This document shows, one piece after another, positions 6,525 to 12,450 of a DNA stretch of 12,450 nt. The position numbers and the translations under genes were made by a program. The notes beneath the pieces are model-generated. The model saw only the letters and a program-made list of their open reading frames with translations, did no database searches and had not been told where the DNA came from. The stretch is from positions 1-12,450 of the forward strand of contig JBDSSS010000058.1 of NCBI GenBank assembly GCA_039928615.1, read 5' to 3'. The number at the start of each line of letters is the position of its first letter. The stretch's first letter is position 1. The stretch comes from JBDSSS01 sp039928615. Lineage in GTDB: Bacteria; Actinomycetota; Actinomycetes; Actinomycetales; Dermatophilaceae.

Positions 6525-6602
6525 TCCGGACGTTCAGCCGGCATCCACGCACACCTGCGGCGTCAACGGCTGCCCGGGACCGAAGAACGAAGGACTGAGT
6601 TT

Positions 6603-6968
6603 GTGATGGGAACGATCGGGAACCTCGCCCCCGCGGCGGACACGGCCAGCTCCGGGTACGGGGGTCTGCTGATCCTCGGGCTGCCGCTCCTGCTGCTGGG
6701 CTGGCTCTTCTTCACCAACAGCCGTCGCACCAAGGCGATGCGGGCCTTCAGCAGCTCGCTCGCCGTCGGCGACAAGGTCGTCACCTCCTCGGGTCTCTTC
6801 GGCACCGTGCGGCACCTCGACGACACGAGCGCCTGGCTCGAGGTCAGCGAGGGCGTCACGCTCCGGTTCGACCGCCGCGCGGTCTCGATGAAGCAGGCGG
6901 AGTCCTCCGCCGTCTCCGGGGTCTCGGGCGTCGCTGACGACGAGCGCCGCACCGAGCCGGGTCAGTGA
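6603..6968 (+). CDS. yajC: Preprotein translocase accessory subunit YajC
   Basis: YajC is a small membrane protein that associates with SecDF and the SecYEG channel. The 121-residue product has one clear transmembrane helix (about 20-38, GGLLILGLPLLLLGWLFF), then a basic stretch SRRTKAMRAF and the conserved GDKVVTSSGLFGTV segment (56-69), with a variable hydrophilic tail. The GTG at 6603 lies 8 bases after GAAGGA (6589-6594). An ATG immediately after it (6606) would shorten the protein by one residue and cannot be excluded. The stop overlaps the secD start as GTGA (6965-6968). A promoter and about 114 bases of leader precede it. Confidence 0.93.
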   Translation: MMGTIGNLAPAADTASSGYGGLLILGLPLLLLGWLFFTNSRRTKAMRAFSSSLAVGDKVVTSSGLFGTVRHLDDTSAWLEVSEGVTLRFDRRAVSMKQAESSAVSGVSGVADDERRTEPGQ

Positions 6969-8929
6969 GCCGGCCCGTGGCCAAGAGCTCCACCAAGAAG
7001 TCTGCGTCCCGCAGTCTCGTCGCCCTCATCGTCCTCATCCTCGGCCTCGGCGCCCTCGCCGGGGGCATGGCCGCCTGGGGGTCGGGTCAGCTGACCCCCC
7101 GCCTCGGACTTGACCTCGAGGGCGGCACCGAGCTGGTCCTCCAGCCGGTCCTCGTCGGCAACGAGCAGGTGAACGAGGGCCAGGTCAACCAGGCCGTCGA
7201 CATCATCCGGCAGCGGATCGACGCCAACGGCGTCTCCGAGGCCGAGATCTCGACCCAGGGCGGCACCAACATCGTCGTGTCGATCCCGGGCGCTCCCTCA
7301 GCCGAGCAGCTCGACGCGATCCGTAAGCCGTCGCAACTGCGCTTCCGCGCCGTCTTCGTCCAGGACGTGAGCGCCCCGACGACCTCGGTCGACCCGTCCG
7401 GCACCCCCACGCCGTCGGGCACCGCCACGACGCCCGCGACCGGCACCCCCACAGCCACGGCGACCGCCCCGGCCACGAGCACGCCGGCCGCGACCACCCC
7501 CGCCGCGACGTCGAGCACGACCGCCGCCAACGGCGTGGTTCCCGAGGCGTTCCGCGCCGCGACGACCGCCCCGACGACGACTGCCGCCACGCCAGCACCG
7601 ACCGCGACCGCCGCGACACCGACCGCAGCTGCTCCCGCGACGCCCGCCCCCGCCGCGACGACGACCGCCCCTGCCGCCCAGGCCCTGACGCCGGCGCAGC
7701 AGGAGGCCGCCCTCGCGGCCGAGGTGTCCGGCAACCTCGTCCAGCTCGGGATCGAGAAGGCGAAGGCCGACGAGTCGGCCGCCAAGGTCGCCACGCAGTT
7801 CCTCGCCCTCGACTGCACCCAGCCGGGCGCGCTCGAGAAGGTCGTTGACGACCCGGCCGAGCCGATGGCGACGTGCTCCGACGACGGCTTCACCAAGTTC
7901 ATCCTCGGCCCCGTCGAGATCGACGGCTCCGAGATCGCCGACGCCACGAGCGGCTACCAGCCCGGCCCCAACGGCGCCCCGACCTCCGTCGTCGAGGTCT
8001 CCCTCTCGTTCAAGGACGCCGGCAAGGCGAAGTTCGCCGAGGTCACCAAGCGCCTCTACGGGATGCAGGGACAGACGCCCAAGGACCAGTTCGCCGTCGT
8101 CCTCGACAAGCAGGTCATCACCGCCCCCCGCGCGCAGGCGGTCATCACCGACGGTCGCGCCTCGATCACCGGCTCGTTCACCATCGACTCGGCCAAGGCG
8201 CTCGCCCAACAGCTGAAGTTCGGCGCCCTGCCGATCTCGTTCGCGCTCCAGACCCAGGACGACATCACGCCCCAGCTCGGTGACGAGCAGCTGCGCCTCG
8301 GCCTGCTCGCCGGAGCGATCGGCCTGCTCCTCGTCGTCATCTACTCGCTCTTCCAGTACCGCGCCCTCGGTCTGGTCACTGTCGCCTCGCTCATCGTGGC
8401 CGGCGCCCTGACCTACCTCACGGTCACGGTCCTCGGCACGGCGATCGGCTTCCGCCTGACGCTCGCCGGGGTCACCGGCCTCATCGTCGCGATCGGTGTG
8501 ACGGCAGACAGCTTCATCGTCTACTTCGAGCGCGTCCGAGACGAGGTCCGCGACGGGCGGCCGCTCACCGCGGCCGTCGAGACGGGCTGGAAGCGGGCCC
8601 GGCGCACGATCATCGCGGCCGACGCCGTCAACTTCATCGCCGCGCTCGTGCTCTACTTCCTCGCCTCGAGCAACGTGCGTGGCTTCGCCTTCACCCTGGG
8701 CCTGACGACGCTCATCGACCTGCTCGTCGTCATCATGTTCACCCACCCGATGGTGCAGCTGCTCGCCCGCACCGAGTTCTTCGGCAACGGGCACAAGTGG
8801 TCCGGTCTCGACCCGCAGCGCCTCGGCGCGAAGGAGAGTCCGCGCTACCGCGGCCGCGGCCAGTTCGGGGCCCCCCGCCCCTCCGGCGCCACCACCAGCA
8901 CGACCCGCCCGATCGAGGGGAAGGCCTGA
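6965..8929 (+). CDS. secD: Protein translocase subunit SecD
   Basis: SecD forms with SecF an RND-type membrane complex that uses the proton gradient to pull secreted proteins out of SecYEG. The 654-residue protein starts at GTG 6965, overlapping the yajC stop. It has a first transmembrane helix (about 18-38), the conserved LGLDLEGGTELVL (47-59), an external domain interrupted by a Thr/Ala/Pro-rich insert (about 137-241), and a second conserved external part including FAVVLDKQVITAP (376-388) and SITGSF (400-405). Five membrane helices follow from about 443. Asp515 in GVTADSFIVYFERVRDEV (511-528) corresponds to the conserved Asp of the SecD transmembrane relay. A basic, Pro/Thr-rich cytosolic tail ends the protein. 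Confidence 0.96.
   Translation: MSRPVAKSSTKKSASRSLVALIVLILGLGALAGGMAAWGSGQLTPRLGLDLEGGTELVLQPVLVGNEQVNEGQVNQAVDIIRQRIDANGVSEAEISTQGGTNIVVSIPGAPSAEQLDAIRKPSQLRFRAVFVQDVSAPTTSVDPSGTPTPSGTATTPATGTPTATATAPATSTPAATTPAATSSTTAANGVVPEAFRAATTAPTTTAATPAPTATAATPTAAAPATPAPAATTTAPAAQALTPAQQEAALAAEVSGNLVQLGIEKAKADESAAKVATQFLALDCTQPGALEKVVDDPAEPMATCSDDGFTKFILGPVEIDGSEIADATSGYQPGPNGAPTSVVEVSLSFKDAGKAKFAEVTKRLYGMQGQTPKDQFAVVLDKQVITAPRAQAVITDGRASITGSFTIDSAKALAQQLKFGALPISFALQTQDDITPQLGDEQLRLGLLAGAIGLLLVVIYSLFQYRALGLVTVASLIVAGALTYLTVTVLGTAIGFRLTLAGVTGLIVAIGVTADSFIVYFERVRDEVRDGRPLTAAVETGWKRARRTIIAADAVNFIAALVLYFLASSNVRGFAFTLGLTTLIDLLVVIMFTHPMVQLLARTEFFGNGHKWSGLDPQRLGAKESPRYRGRGQFGAPRPSGATTSTTRPIEGKA
7373..7687 (+). 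repeat. Low-complexity Thr/Ala/Pro-coding segment inside secD
   Basis: Codons for about SecD residues 137-241 are almost only ACN, GCN and CCN with some Ser and Gly, in irregular TPTA-, ATTP- and APAT-like runs. A short ordinary stretch, ANGVVPEAFRAA (188-199), interrupts it. No exact tandem unit is conserved, so this is compositional repetition and not a true repeat array. It lies in the external domain of SecD, between the conserved halves. Confidence 0.7.
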
Positions 8930-10089
8930 TGATCAACTTCTCGCAGTTCGGCAACGACCTCTACACCGGTCGACGCTCGATCGCCTTCATCAAGCGCCAG
9001 AAGACCTGGTATGCCGTGTCCGCCGTGCTCATCGCGCTGGCGCTCGTCGGCCTCTTCGCCCGCGGACTCAACTTCGGCATCGAGTTCAGCGGAGGCTCCG
9101 AGTTCCGGGTCCAGGGCGTGACCAACACCCAGGGCTACGAGGAGAAGGCGCAGGCCGCCGTCGGCGATGCCGGCATCCAGGGCAACGTCGTCACGACGAT
9201 CGTCGGGCAGAACACCGTCCGCATCCAGACCGAGGCCGCGGCCGACCGGACCGCCGAGGCCAAGACCGCGCTCTCCTCGACGTTCGGCGTCGACCCGGGC
9301 GCAGTGAGCGCCTCGCTCATCGGACCGAGCTGGGGAGAGACGGTCAGCCAACAGGCGATCCGTGGCCTCATCGTCTTCCTCGTCCTCGTGACGATCGTGA
9401 TGGCCCTCTACTTCCGCACCTGGAAGATGGCCGTCGCCGGTCTCGTCGCGCTGCTGCACGACCTCGTCATCACCGTTGGGATCTACGCCCTCTTCGGGTT
9501 CGAGATCACGCCGTCGTCGATGATCGGCTTCCTCACCATCCTCGGCTACTCCCTCTACGACACCGTCGTCGTCTTCGACAAGGTGCGGGAGAACACGGCC
9601 GAGGCCTTCGCCACGCGCCGGATGACGTACACGCAGGCGGCCAACCTCGCGGTCAACCAGACCCTCGTCCGGTCGATCAACACGACCGTCGTCGCGCTGC
9701 TCCCGATCGCGGCCATCCTCGTCGTCGGCTTCACCCTGCTCGGCCCGGGCACGCTGCTCGACCTGTCGCTCGCGCTGTTCATCGGGATCGCGGTCGGCGC
9801 CTACTCCTCGATCTTCATCGCGACACCGCTGCTCGTCGACCTGCGCCGCAAGGAGCCGGCCGTGCTCGAGCTCGAGGCCTACGTCGCCAAGCACGCGCCC
9901 ACGCCGCGCCCGGTCGCCGACGACTCCGGTGCCCCTGACGACCGCGAGGGCGACCTCGCCCCGAGCGGTGTCGGGGGCAGGCCGGGCGGGTCGGACGCGC
10001 TGGAGCCCGGCGCGCCCCGACCGGTCCACAAGTACGTCCAGGCCGGGCCGCGCAACCAGCCCAAGCGTCCGCCCAAGTCGAAGCGCTGA
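8929..10089 (+). CDS. secF: Protein translocase subunit SecF
   Basis: SecF is the partner of SecD in the proton-driven protein-export complex. The ATG at 8929 shares one base with the secD stop (TGATG) and follows a purine-rich GAGGGGAAGG. This gives 386 residues beginning MINFSQFGNDLYTG; the open frame further upstream only shadows secD. Features are a first helix (about 28-46), the conserved LNFGIEFSGGSEF (47-59), a small external domain (60-140), and five more helices (about 145-162, 167-190, 196-215, 250-272 and 279-302). The segment GYSLYDTVVVFDKVREN (206-222) carries the conserved Asp211. The cytosolic tail is long and hydrophilic, ending in a basic PKRPPKSKR stretch. Confidence 0.96.
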   Translation: MINFSQFGNDLYTGRRSIAFIKRQKTWYAVSAVLIALALVGLFARGLNFGIEFSGGSEFRVQGVTNTQGYEEKAQAAVGDAGIQGNVVTTIVGQNTVRIQTEAAADRTAEAKTALSSTFGVDPGAVSASLIGPSWGETVSQQAIRGLIVFLVLVTIVMALYFRTWKMAVAGLVALLHDLVITVGIYALFGFEITPSSMIGFLTILGYSLYDTVVVFDKVRENTAEAFATRRMTYTQAANLAVNQTLVRSINTTVVALLPIAAILVVGFTLLGPGTLLDLSLALFIGIAVGAYSSIFIATPLLVDLRRKEPAVLELEAYVAKHAPTPRPVADDSGAPDDREGDLAPSGVGGRPGGSDALEPGAPRPVHKYVQAGPRNQPKRPPKSKR

Positions 10090-10093
10090 CGGC

Positions 10094-10651
10094 GTGACCG
10101 GCATACCCGCGGCGCCGGAACCGACTCCGGAGCAGCTCGCCGAGCTCGTCTCGGGTCTGTTGCGTGACGTCCCCGACTTCCCCTCCCCGGGGATTCTCTT
10201 CAAGGACTTCACGCCCCTCCTCGCGGACGGGCCCGCCCTCGGGATGCTCGTGCGCGACACCGCCCGTCGCTACGCGGGGCAGGTCGACGTCGTGGTCGGG
10301 ATCGAGGCGCGGGGGTTCATCCTCGGCGCCGCCATCGCCTACGAGCTCGGCCTCGGCATGGTGCCGGTCCGCAAGGCCGGCAAGCTCCCGGGCGAGACCC
10401 TCACCGAGTCCTACGCGCTCGAGTACGGCACGGCCGAGATCGAGGTGCACGCCGACTCGTTCGTCGACGGCCAGCGCGTCCTCGTGATCGACGACGTCCT
10501 CGCCACCGGAGGCACGGCCGAAGCCGCCTGCCTGCTCGTCGAGCGCGCCGGCGCCACGGTCACCGCGGTCGAGGTCGTGCTCGAGCTGTCGTTCCTGAAC
10601 GGCCGCTCGCGTCTCGACGGCCGGACCGTGCACGCCGTGCTCACGGTCTGA
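10094..10651 (+). CDS. apt: Adenine phosphoribosyltransferase
   Basis: Apt salvages adenine by joining it to PRPP to make AMP in the cytosol. The 185-residue product has the expected FPSPGILFKDFTPLL segment (29-43), GIEARGFILGAAIAYELG (69-86), VRKAGKLPG (92-100) and the PRPP-binding loop VLVIDDVLATGGTA (129-142). Length is normal. GTG at 10094 is chosen because it gives the usual N-terminus and lies 4 bases after the secF stop; the ribosome-binding site is weak, so coupling to secF translation is likely. Its position between secF and relA is the standard actinobacterial arrangement. Confidence 0.95.
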   Translation: MTGIPAAPEPTPEQLAELVSGLLRDVPDFPSPGILFKDFTPLLADGPALGMLVRDTARRYAGQVDVVVGIEARGFILGAAIAYELGLGMVPVRKAGKLPGETLTESYALEYGTAEIEVHADSFVDGQRVLVIDDVLATGGTAEAACLLVERAGATVTAVEVVLELSFLNGRSRLDGRTVHAVLTV

Positions 10652-10664
10652 CGAGCGCACCGCC

Positions 10665-10670
10665 TACACT
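10665..10670 (+). promoter_or_regulatory. -10 element of relA, leaderless-type
   Basis: TACACT matches TAnnnT, and exactly 6 bases separate it from the relA ATG at 10677, so transcription should start on the start codon. There is no Shine-Dalgarno sequence in the 25-base apt-relA gap and no good -35. This implies relA has its own promoter in addition to any read-through from apt. Confidence 0.55.
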
Positions 10671-10676
10671 CGGCGC

Positions 10677-11951
10677 ATGAGCGAGGAAGTCCGCAACGAG
10701 CTGTCGACGCCCTCGCGGGTGCGGGCCCGGTTCGCGCGCTTCGGCGCCACCCGCACGGGTGGCAACCCGGTCCTCGAGCCGCTCATGACCGCGGTCCGGC
10801 AGAACCACCCTAAGGCCGACCTGTCCGTCATCGAGCGCGCGTATGCCGTCGCGGAGCGCGCCCACGAGGGGCAGATGCGTAAGAGCGGCGACGCCTACAT
10901 CACCCACCCGCTCGCGGTGACGACGATCCTCGCCGAGCTGGGCATGACGCCCCCGACCCTCGCGGCGGCGCTGCTGCACGACACGGTCGAGGACACCGAC
11001 TACGGCCTCGAGGAGCTGCGCGCCGACTTCGGTGACGAGATCGCGATGCTCGTCGACGGCGTCACCAAGCTCGACAAGGTGACCTACGGCGAGGCGGCCC
11101 AGGCCGAGACCGTGCGCAAGATGGTCATCGCGATGGCCCGCGACATCCGGGTGCTCGTCATCAAGCTCGCGGACCGGCTGCACAACGCCCGCACCTGGCG
11201 CTACGTCTCGCCCGAGTCGGCGGCGCGCAAGGCCAACGAGACGCTCGAGATCTACGCCCCGCTCGCGCACCGGCTCGGGATGAACACCATCAAGTGGGAG
11301 CTCGAGGACCTCAGCTTCGCGACCCTCTACCCCAAGGTCTACGACGAGATCGTGCGACTCGTCGCGGAGCGGGCGCCGGCGCGGGAGGAGTACCTCGCGG
11401 GTGTGCGCGACCAGGTCACCGAGGACCTCACGGCCGCCAAGATGAAGGCGGTCGTGACCGGCCGGCCGAAGCACTACTACTCCGTCTACCAGAAGATGAT
11501 CGTGCGCGGCCGCGACTTCGAGGAGATCTACGACCTCGTCGCGGTGCGGGTGCTCGTCGAGACGGTGCGCGACTGCTACGCCGCGCTCGGCGCGCTGCAC
11601 TCGCGGTGGAACCCGGTCCCGGGCCGGTTCAAGGACTACATCGCGATGCCGAAGTTCAACATGTACCAGTCGTTGCACACGACCGTGATCGGTCCGCTCG
11701 GCCGTCCGGTCGAGATCCAGATCCGCACCCACACCATGCACCGCAGGGCTGAGTACGGCGTTGCGGCGCACTGGAAGTACAAGGAGGACGCCCCAGGTGG
11801 TGCGGCAGCCCCTCTCCAGGCCGGGCGGGACGGCGACACCGGCCCCGCCGATCGGGCCGGCGCTTGGCGCCAACGGGGTGAACCCCGGGCAGTTCATCAC
11901 GAAGTTCAACGCGGCGACGGCGGCCCTGAAGGGCAAGGTCGTGGGCGTTGA
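10677..11951 (+). CDS. relA: Bifunctional (p)ppGpp synthetase/hydrolase RelA, truncated at its 3' end
   Basis: Long RelA/SpoT enzymes make and degrade the alarmone (p)ppGpp in the stringent response. The hydrolase domain is intact: His77 (ITHPLAV), His101-Asp102 in HDTVEDTD and KLADRLHNART (163-173). The synthetase domain follows (about 240-370): RDFEEIYDLVAVRV (279-292), RFKD at 317-320 (the RxKD signature of bifunctional enzymes), the NMYQSLHTTV loop (328-337), EIQIRTHTMHRRAEYGVAAHWKYKE (346-370). Similarity stops at about residue 372 (base 11792). The 52 further codons to the TGA at 11949-11951 read out of frame through an rplK fragment. The TGS, helical, zinc-finger/RIS and ACT regions of the usual 750-800 residues are missing. 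Loss by chimeric joining is more likely than natural truncation. Confidence 0.9.
   Translation: MSEEVRNELSTPSRVRARFARFGATRTGGNPVLEPLMTAVRQNHPKADLSVIERAYAVAERAHEGQMRKSGDAYITHPLAVTTILAELGMTPPTLAAALLHDTVEDTDYGLEELRADFGDEIAMLVDGVTKLDKVTYGEAAQAETVRKMVIAMARDIRVLVIKLADRLHNARTWRYVSPESAARKANETLEIYAPLAHRLGMNTIKWELEDLSFATLYPKVYDEIVRLVAERAPAREEYLAGVRDQVTEDLTAAKMKAVVTGRPKHYYSVYQKMIVRGRDFEEIYDLVAVRVLVETVRDCYAALGALHSRWNPVPGRFKDYIAMPKFNMYQSLHTTVIGPLGRPVEIQIRTHTMHRRAEYGVAAHWKYKEDAPGGAAAPLQAGRDGDTGPADRAGAWRQRGEPRAVHHEVQRGDGGPEGQGRGR
11793..11842. other. Join between relA and rplK sequence
   Basis: RelA similarity ends at about 11792 and L11 similarity begins at about 11821, in a different reading frame. Bases 11793-11820 match neither confidently. 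Bases 11821-11842 read plausibly in both frames: as a hydrophilic Gly/Asp-rich RelA linker and as the L11 segment PGGTATP. A short shared GC-rich stretch may therefore have mediated the join. Codon choice changes across it. Confidence 0.75.
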
Positions 11952-12207
11952 AGTGACGGTGTACTCGGACCGGACGTTCGACTTCATCATCAAGACGCCG
12001 CCGGCGTCGGTGATGATCAAGGACATCATCAAGATCGAGAAGGGGTCGGGCGAGCCGAACAAGAACAAGGTCGGGAAGATCACGCGGGCGCAGCTGAAGA
12101 AGCTGGCGGAGGAGAAGATCAAGGACCTGAACGCGTACGACATCGACTCGGCGGTGAAGATCCTGATGGGGTCAGCGCGGTCGATGGGCGTCGACGTGAT
12201 CGACTGA
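11821..12207 (+). CDS. rplK: Ribosomal protein L11, 5'-truncated, apparently from another organism
   Basis: L11 binds the GTPase-associated centre of 23S rRNA. The recognisable part starts with GGTATPAPPIGPALGANGVN and runs to a TGA at 12205-12207, about 128 residues. The Pro-rich N-terminal domain core, TVYSDRTFDFIIKTPPAS, GSGEPNKNKVGKIT and the ending GSARSMGVDV are present. About 14 N-terminal residues (the usual MAKK...K-LQ start) are missing, replaced by unrelated residues encoded by relA-side DNA. A TTG at 11761 could formally start the frame but lies inside relA. The protein does not look actinobacterial: NPGQF replaces the usual IMEF, and the centre is Ile/Lys-rich. Leucines are five CTG, one CTT and no CTC, and identifiable threonines past the join are ACG, unlike the genes to the left. 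A planctomycete-like source is a guess. Confidence 0.85.
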   Translation, partial: PGGTATPAPPIGPALGANGVNPGQFITKFNAATAALKGKVVGVEVTVYSDRTFDFIIKTPPASVMIKDIIKIEKGSGEPNKNKVGKITRAQLKKLAEEKIKDLNAYDIDSAVKILMGSARSMGVDVID

Positions 12208-12291
12208 GCGGCGCGTGCGATGTGCGGCTGCGGTGGTGATTGCCTCAGAGTCACAGACGGCACGGCGGTCGCAGAGAGAATTGAAGATGTG

Positions 12292-12323
12292 AAGGCCCGG
12301 AGCGATGCTTCGGGCCTTTTTTT
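12292..12323 (+). terminator. Intrinsic terminator downstream of rplK
   Basis: AAGGCCCGGAGC (12292-12303) pairs with GCTTCGGGCCTT (12307-12318) over 12 base pairs with one G-U pair and a 3-base loop, followed by seven T (12317-12323) and ATT. This is a textbook rho-independent terminator, unlike the T-poor hairpin after yebC. It lies 84 bases after the L11 stop. Confidence 0.9.
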
Positions 12324-12356
12324 ATTGGGCTGAGGCGTTCGATTTCCGGATGAGCG

Positions 12357-12386
12357 TTGACAGTCGCGGTTGGGTTTCGATAGGCT
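12357..12386 (+). promoter_or_regulatory. Promoter of the ParD-like gene
   Basis: A perfect TTGACA (12357-12362) and TAGGCT (12381-12386, TAnnnT) are spaced by 18 bases. The -10 ends 6 bases before the ATG at 12393, so the message would be leaderless; there is no ribosome-binding site in between. Confidence 0.6.
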
Positions 12387-12392
12387 ACGGGC

Positions 12393-12450
12393 ATGGAAAT
12401 GCACCTCCATCTTTCGCTTTCGGAGTCGCTCAAGGCGTGGCTGGACGAGC
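12393..12450 (+). CDS. N-terminus of a ParD-like antitoxin (partial)
   Basis: The frame reads MEMHLHLSLSESLKAWLDE and runs off the right edge. The pattern, a short beta strand then LS-ESLKAWLDE, resembles the start of ParD-family ribbon-helix-helix antitoxins (typical form: LSLPESLKxWVEEQV). Such proteins bind DNA and neutralise a ParE-type toxin encoded downstream, which is outside the window. Another ATG at 12399 could be the start, but 12393 fits the promoter spacing. Only 19 codons are visible, so another RHH or CopG-like protein is possible. Confidence 0.5.
   Translation, partial: MEMHLHLSLSESLKAWLDE

Noticed and set aside
7373..7687. CRISPR or tandem repeat array in the repetitive-looking part of secD
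   Set aside because: No fixed-length repeat or spacer pattern exists; the frame stays open and encodes Thr/Ala/Pro runs.
7298..8794. 498-residue minus-strand open frame opposite secD
   Set aside because: Typical antisense shadow of a high-GC gene with Asp/Glu/Arg/Gly-rich sequence and no recognisable motif.
8845..10260. 471-residue minus-strand open frame opposite secF and apt
   Set aside because: Antisense shadow with highly charged, low-complexity composition; both plus-strand genes are certain.
10677..12207. A natural RelA-L11 fusion linking the stringent factor with the ribosomal protein (rplK, also known as relC) that it senses through
   Set aside because: The functional link is attractive, but the two coding parts are in different frames, both are truncated, and the L11 part has foreign codon use. 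No fusion protein can be made without a frameshift.
11761..12207. Complete L11 gene starting at TTG 11761
   Set aside because: The first 20 codons of that frame are relA-side DNA read in another frame and do not resemble any L11 N-terminus.
12208..12291. tRNA or small RNA gene between rplK and the terminator
   Set aside because: No cloverleaf arms or T-loop sequence are seen; the stretch shows no structure beyond the terminator itself.
10641..12410. 589-residue minus-strand open frame across the relA/rplK join
   Set aside because: It merely mirrors relA and rplK codons on the opposite strand; no domain pattern is visible.

Overview
The window looks like core chromosome of a high-GC actinobacterium, with a short stretch of apparently unrelated DNA at its right end. 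By eye the first 11.8 kb is about 70% GC, with C/G-ending codons and leucine mostly CTC. Its gene order pdxT-yebC-ruvC-ruvA-ruvB-yajC-secD-secF-apt-relA is the usual actinobacterial order. Protein flavour suggests the Intrasporangiaceae/Dermatophilaceae neighbourhood; that family-level placement is inference.

Left part (1-2383): the last 16 codons of an unidentified gene, a very stable hairpin, a DUF4037 gene on the plus strand, and a complete kynureninase gene (kynU) on the minus strand. The DUF4037 and kynU genes converge and overlap by 8 bases. A 63-base divergent region (2384-2446) separates kynU from pdxT, and each gene has a -10-like hexamer placed for a leaderless or nearly leaderless transcript.

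Middle part (2447-6375): pdxT (glutaminase of pyridoxal phosphate synthase), yebC, a strong terminator, an SOS/LexA box, then the Holliday-junction operon ruvC-ruvA-ruvB, joined by ATGA stop/start overlaps. The SOS box fits DNA-damage control of resolution and branch migration.

Right part (6376-11792): a promoter and about 114 bases of leader precede the translocase accessory operon yajC-secD-secF, followed closely by apt. relA starts from its own leaderless-type promoter. SecD carries a long Thr/Ala/Pro-rich insert.

Tail (about 11793-12450): relA ends abruptly after its synthetase domain at about residue 372 of an expected 750 or more. The sequence then continues, in another frame, as ribosomal protein L11 lacking about 14 N-terminal residues. 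L11 is followed by an intrinsic terminator, a promoter and the first 19 codons of a ParD-like antitoxin. Codon choice and base composition change at the join. The simplest reading is a chimeric join of two organisms' DNA (assembly or amplification artefact), not a biological fusion. I found no mobile element, CRISPR array, RNA gene or convincing new multi-gene system. The most informative observations are the chimeric join, the repeated leaderless promoter layout, the SOS box, the shortened RuvA and the SecD insert.
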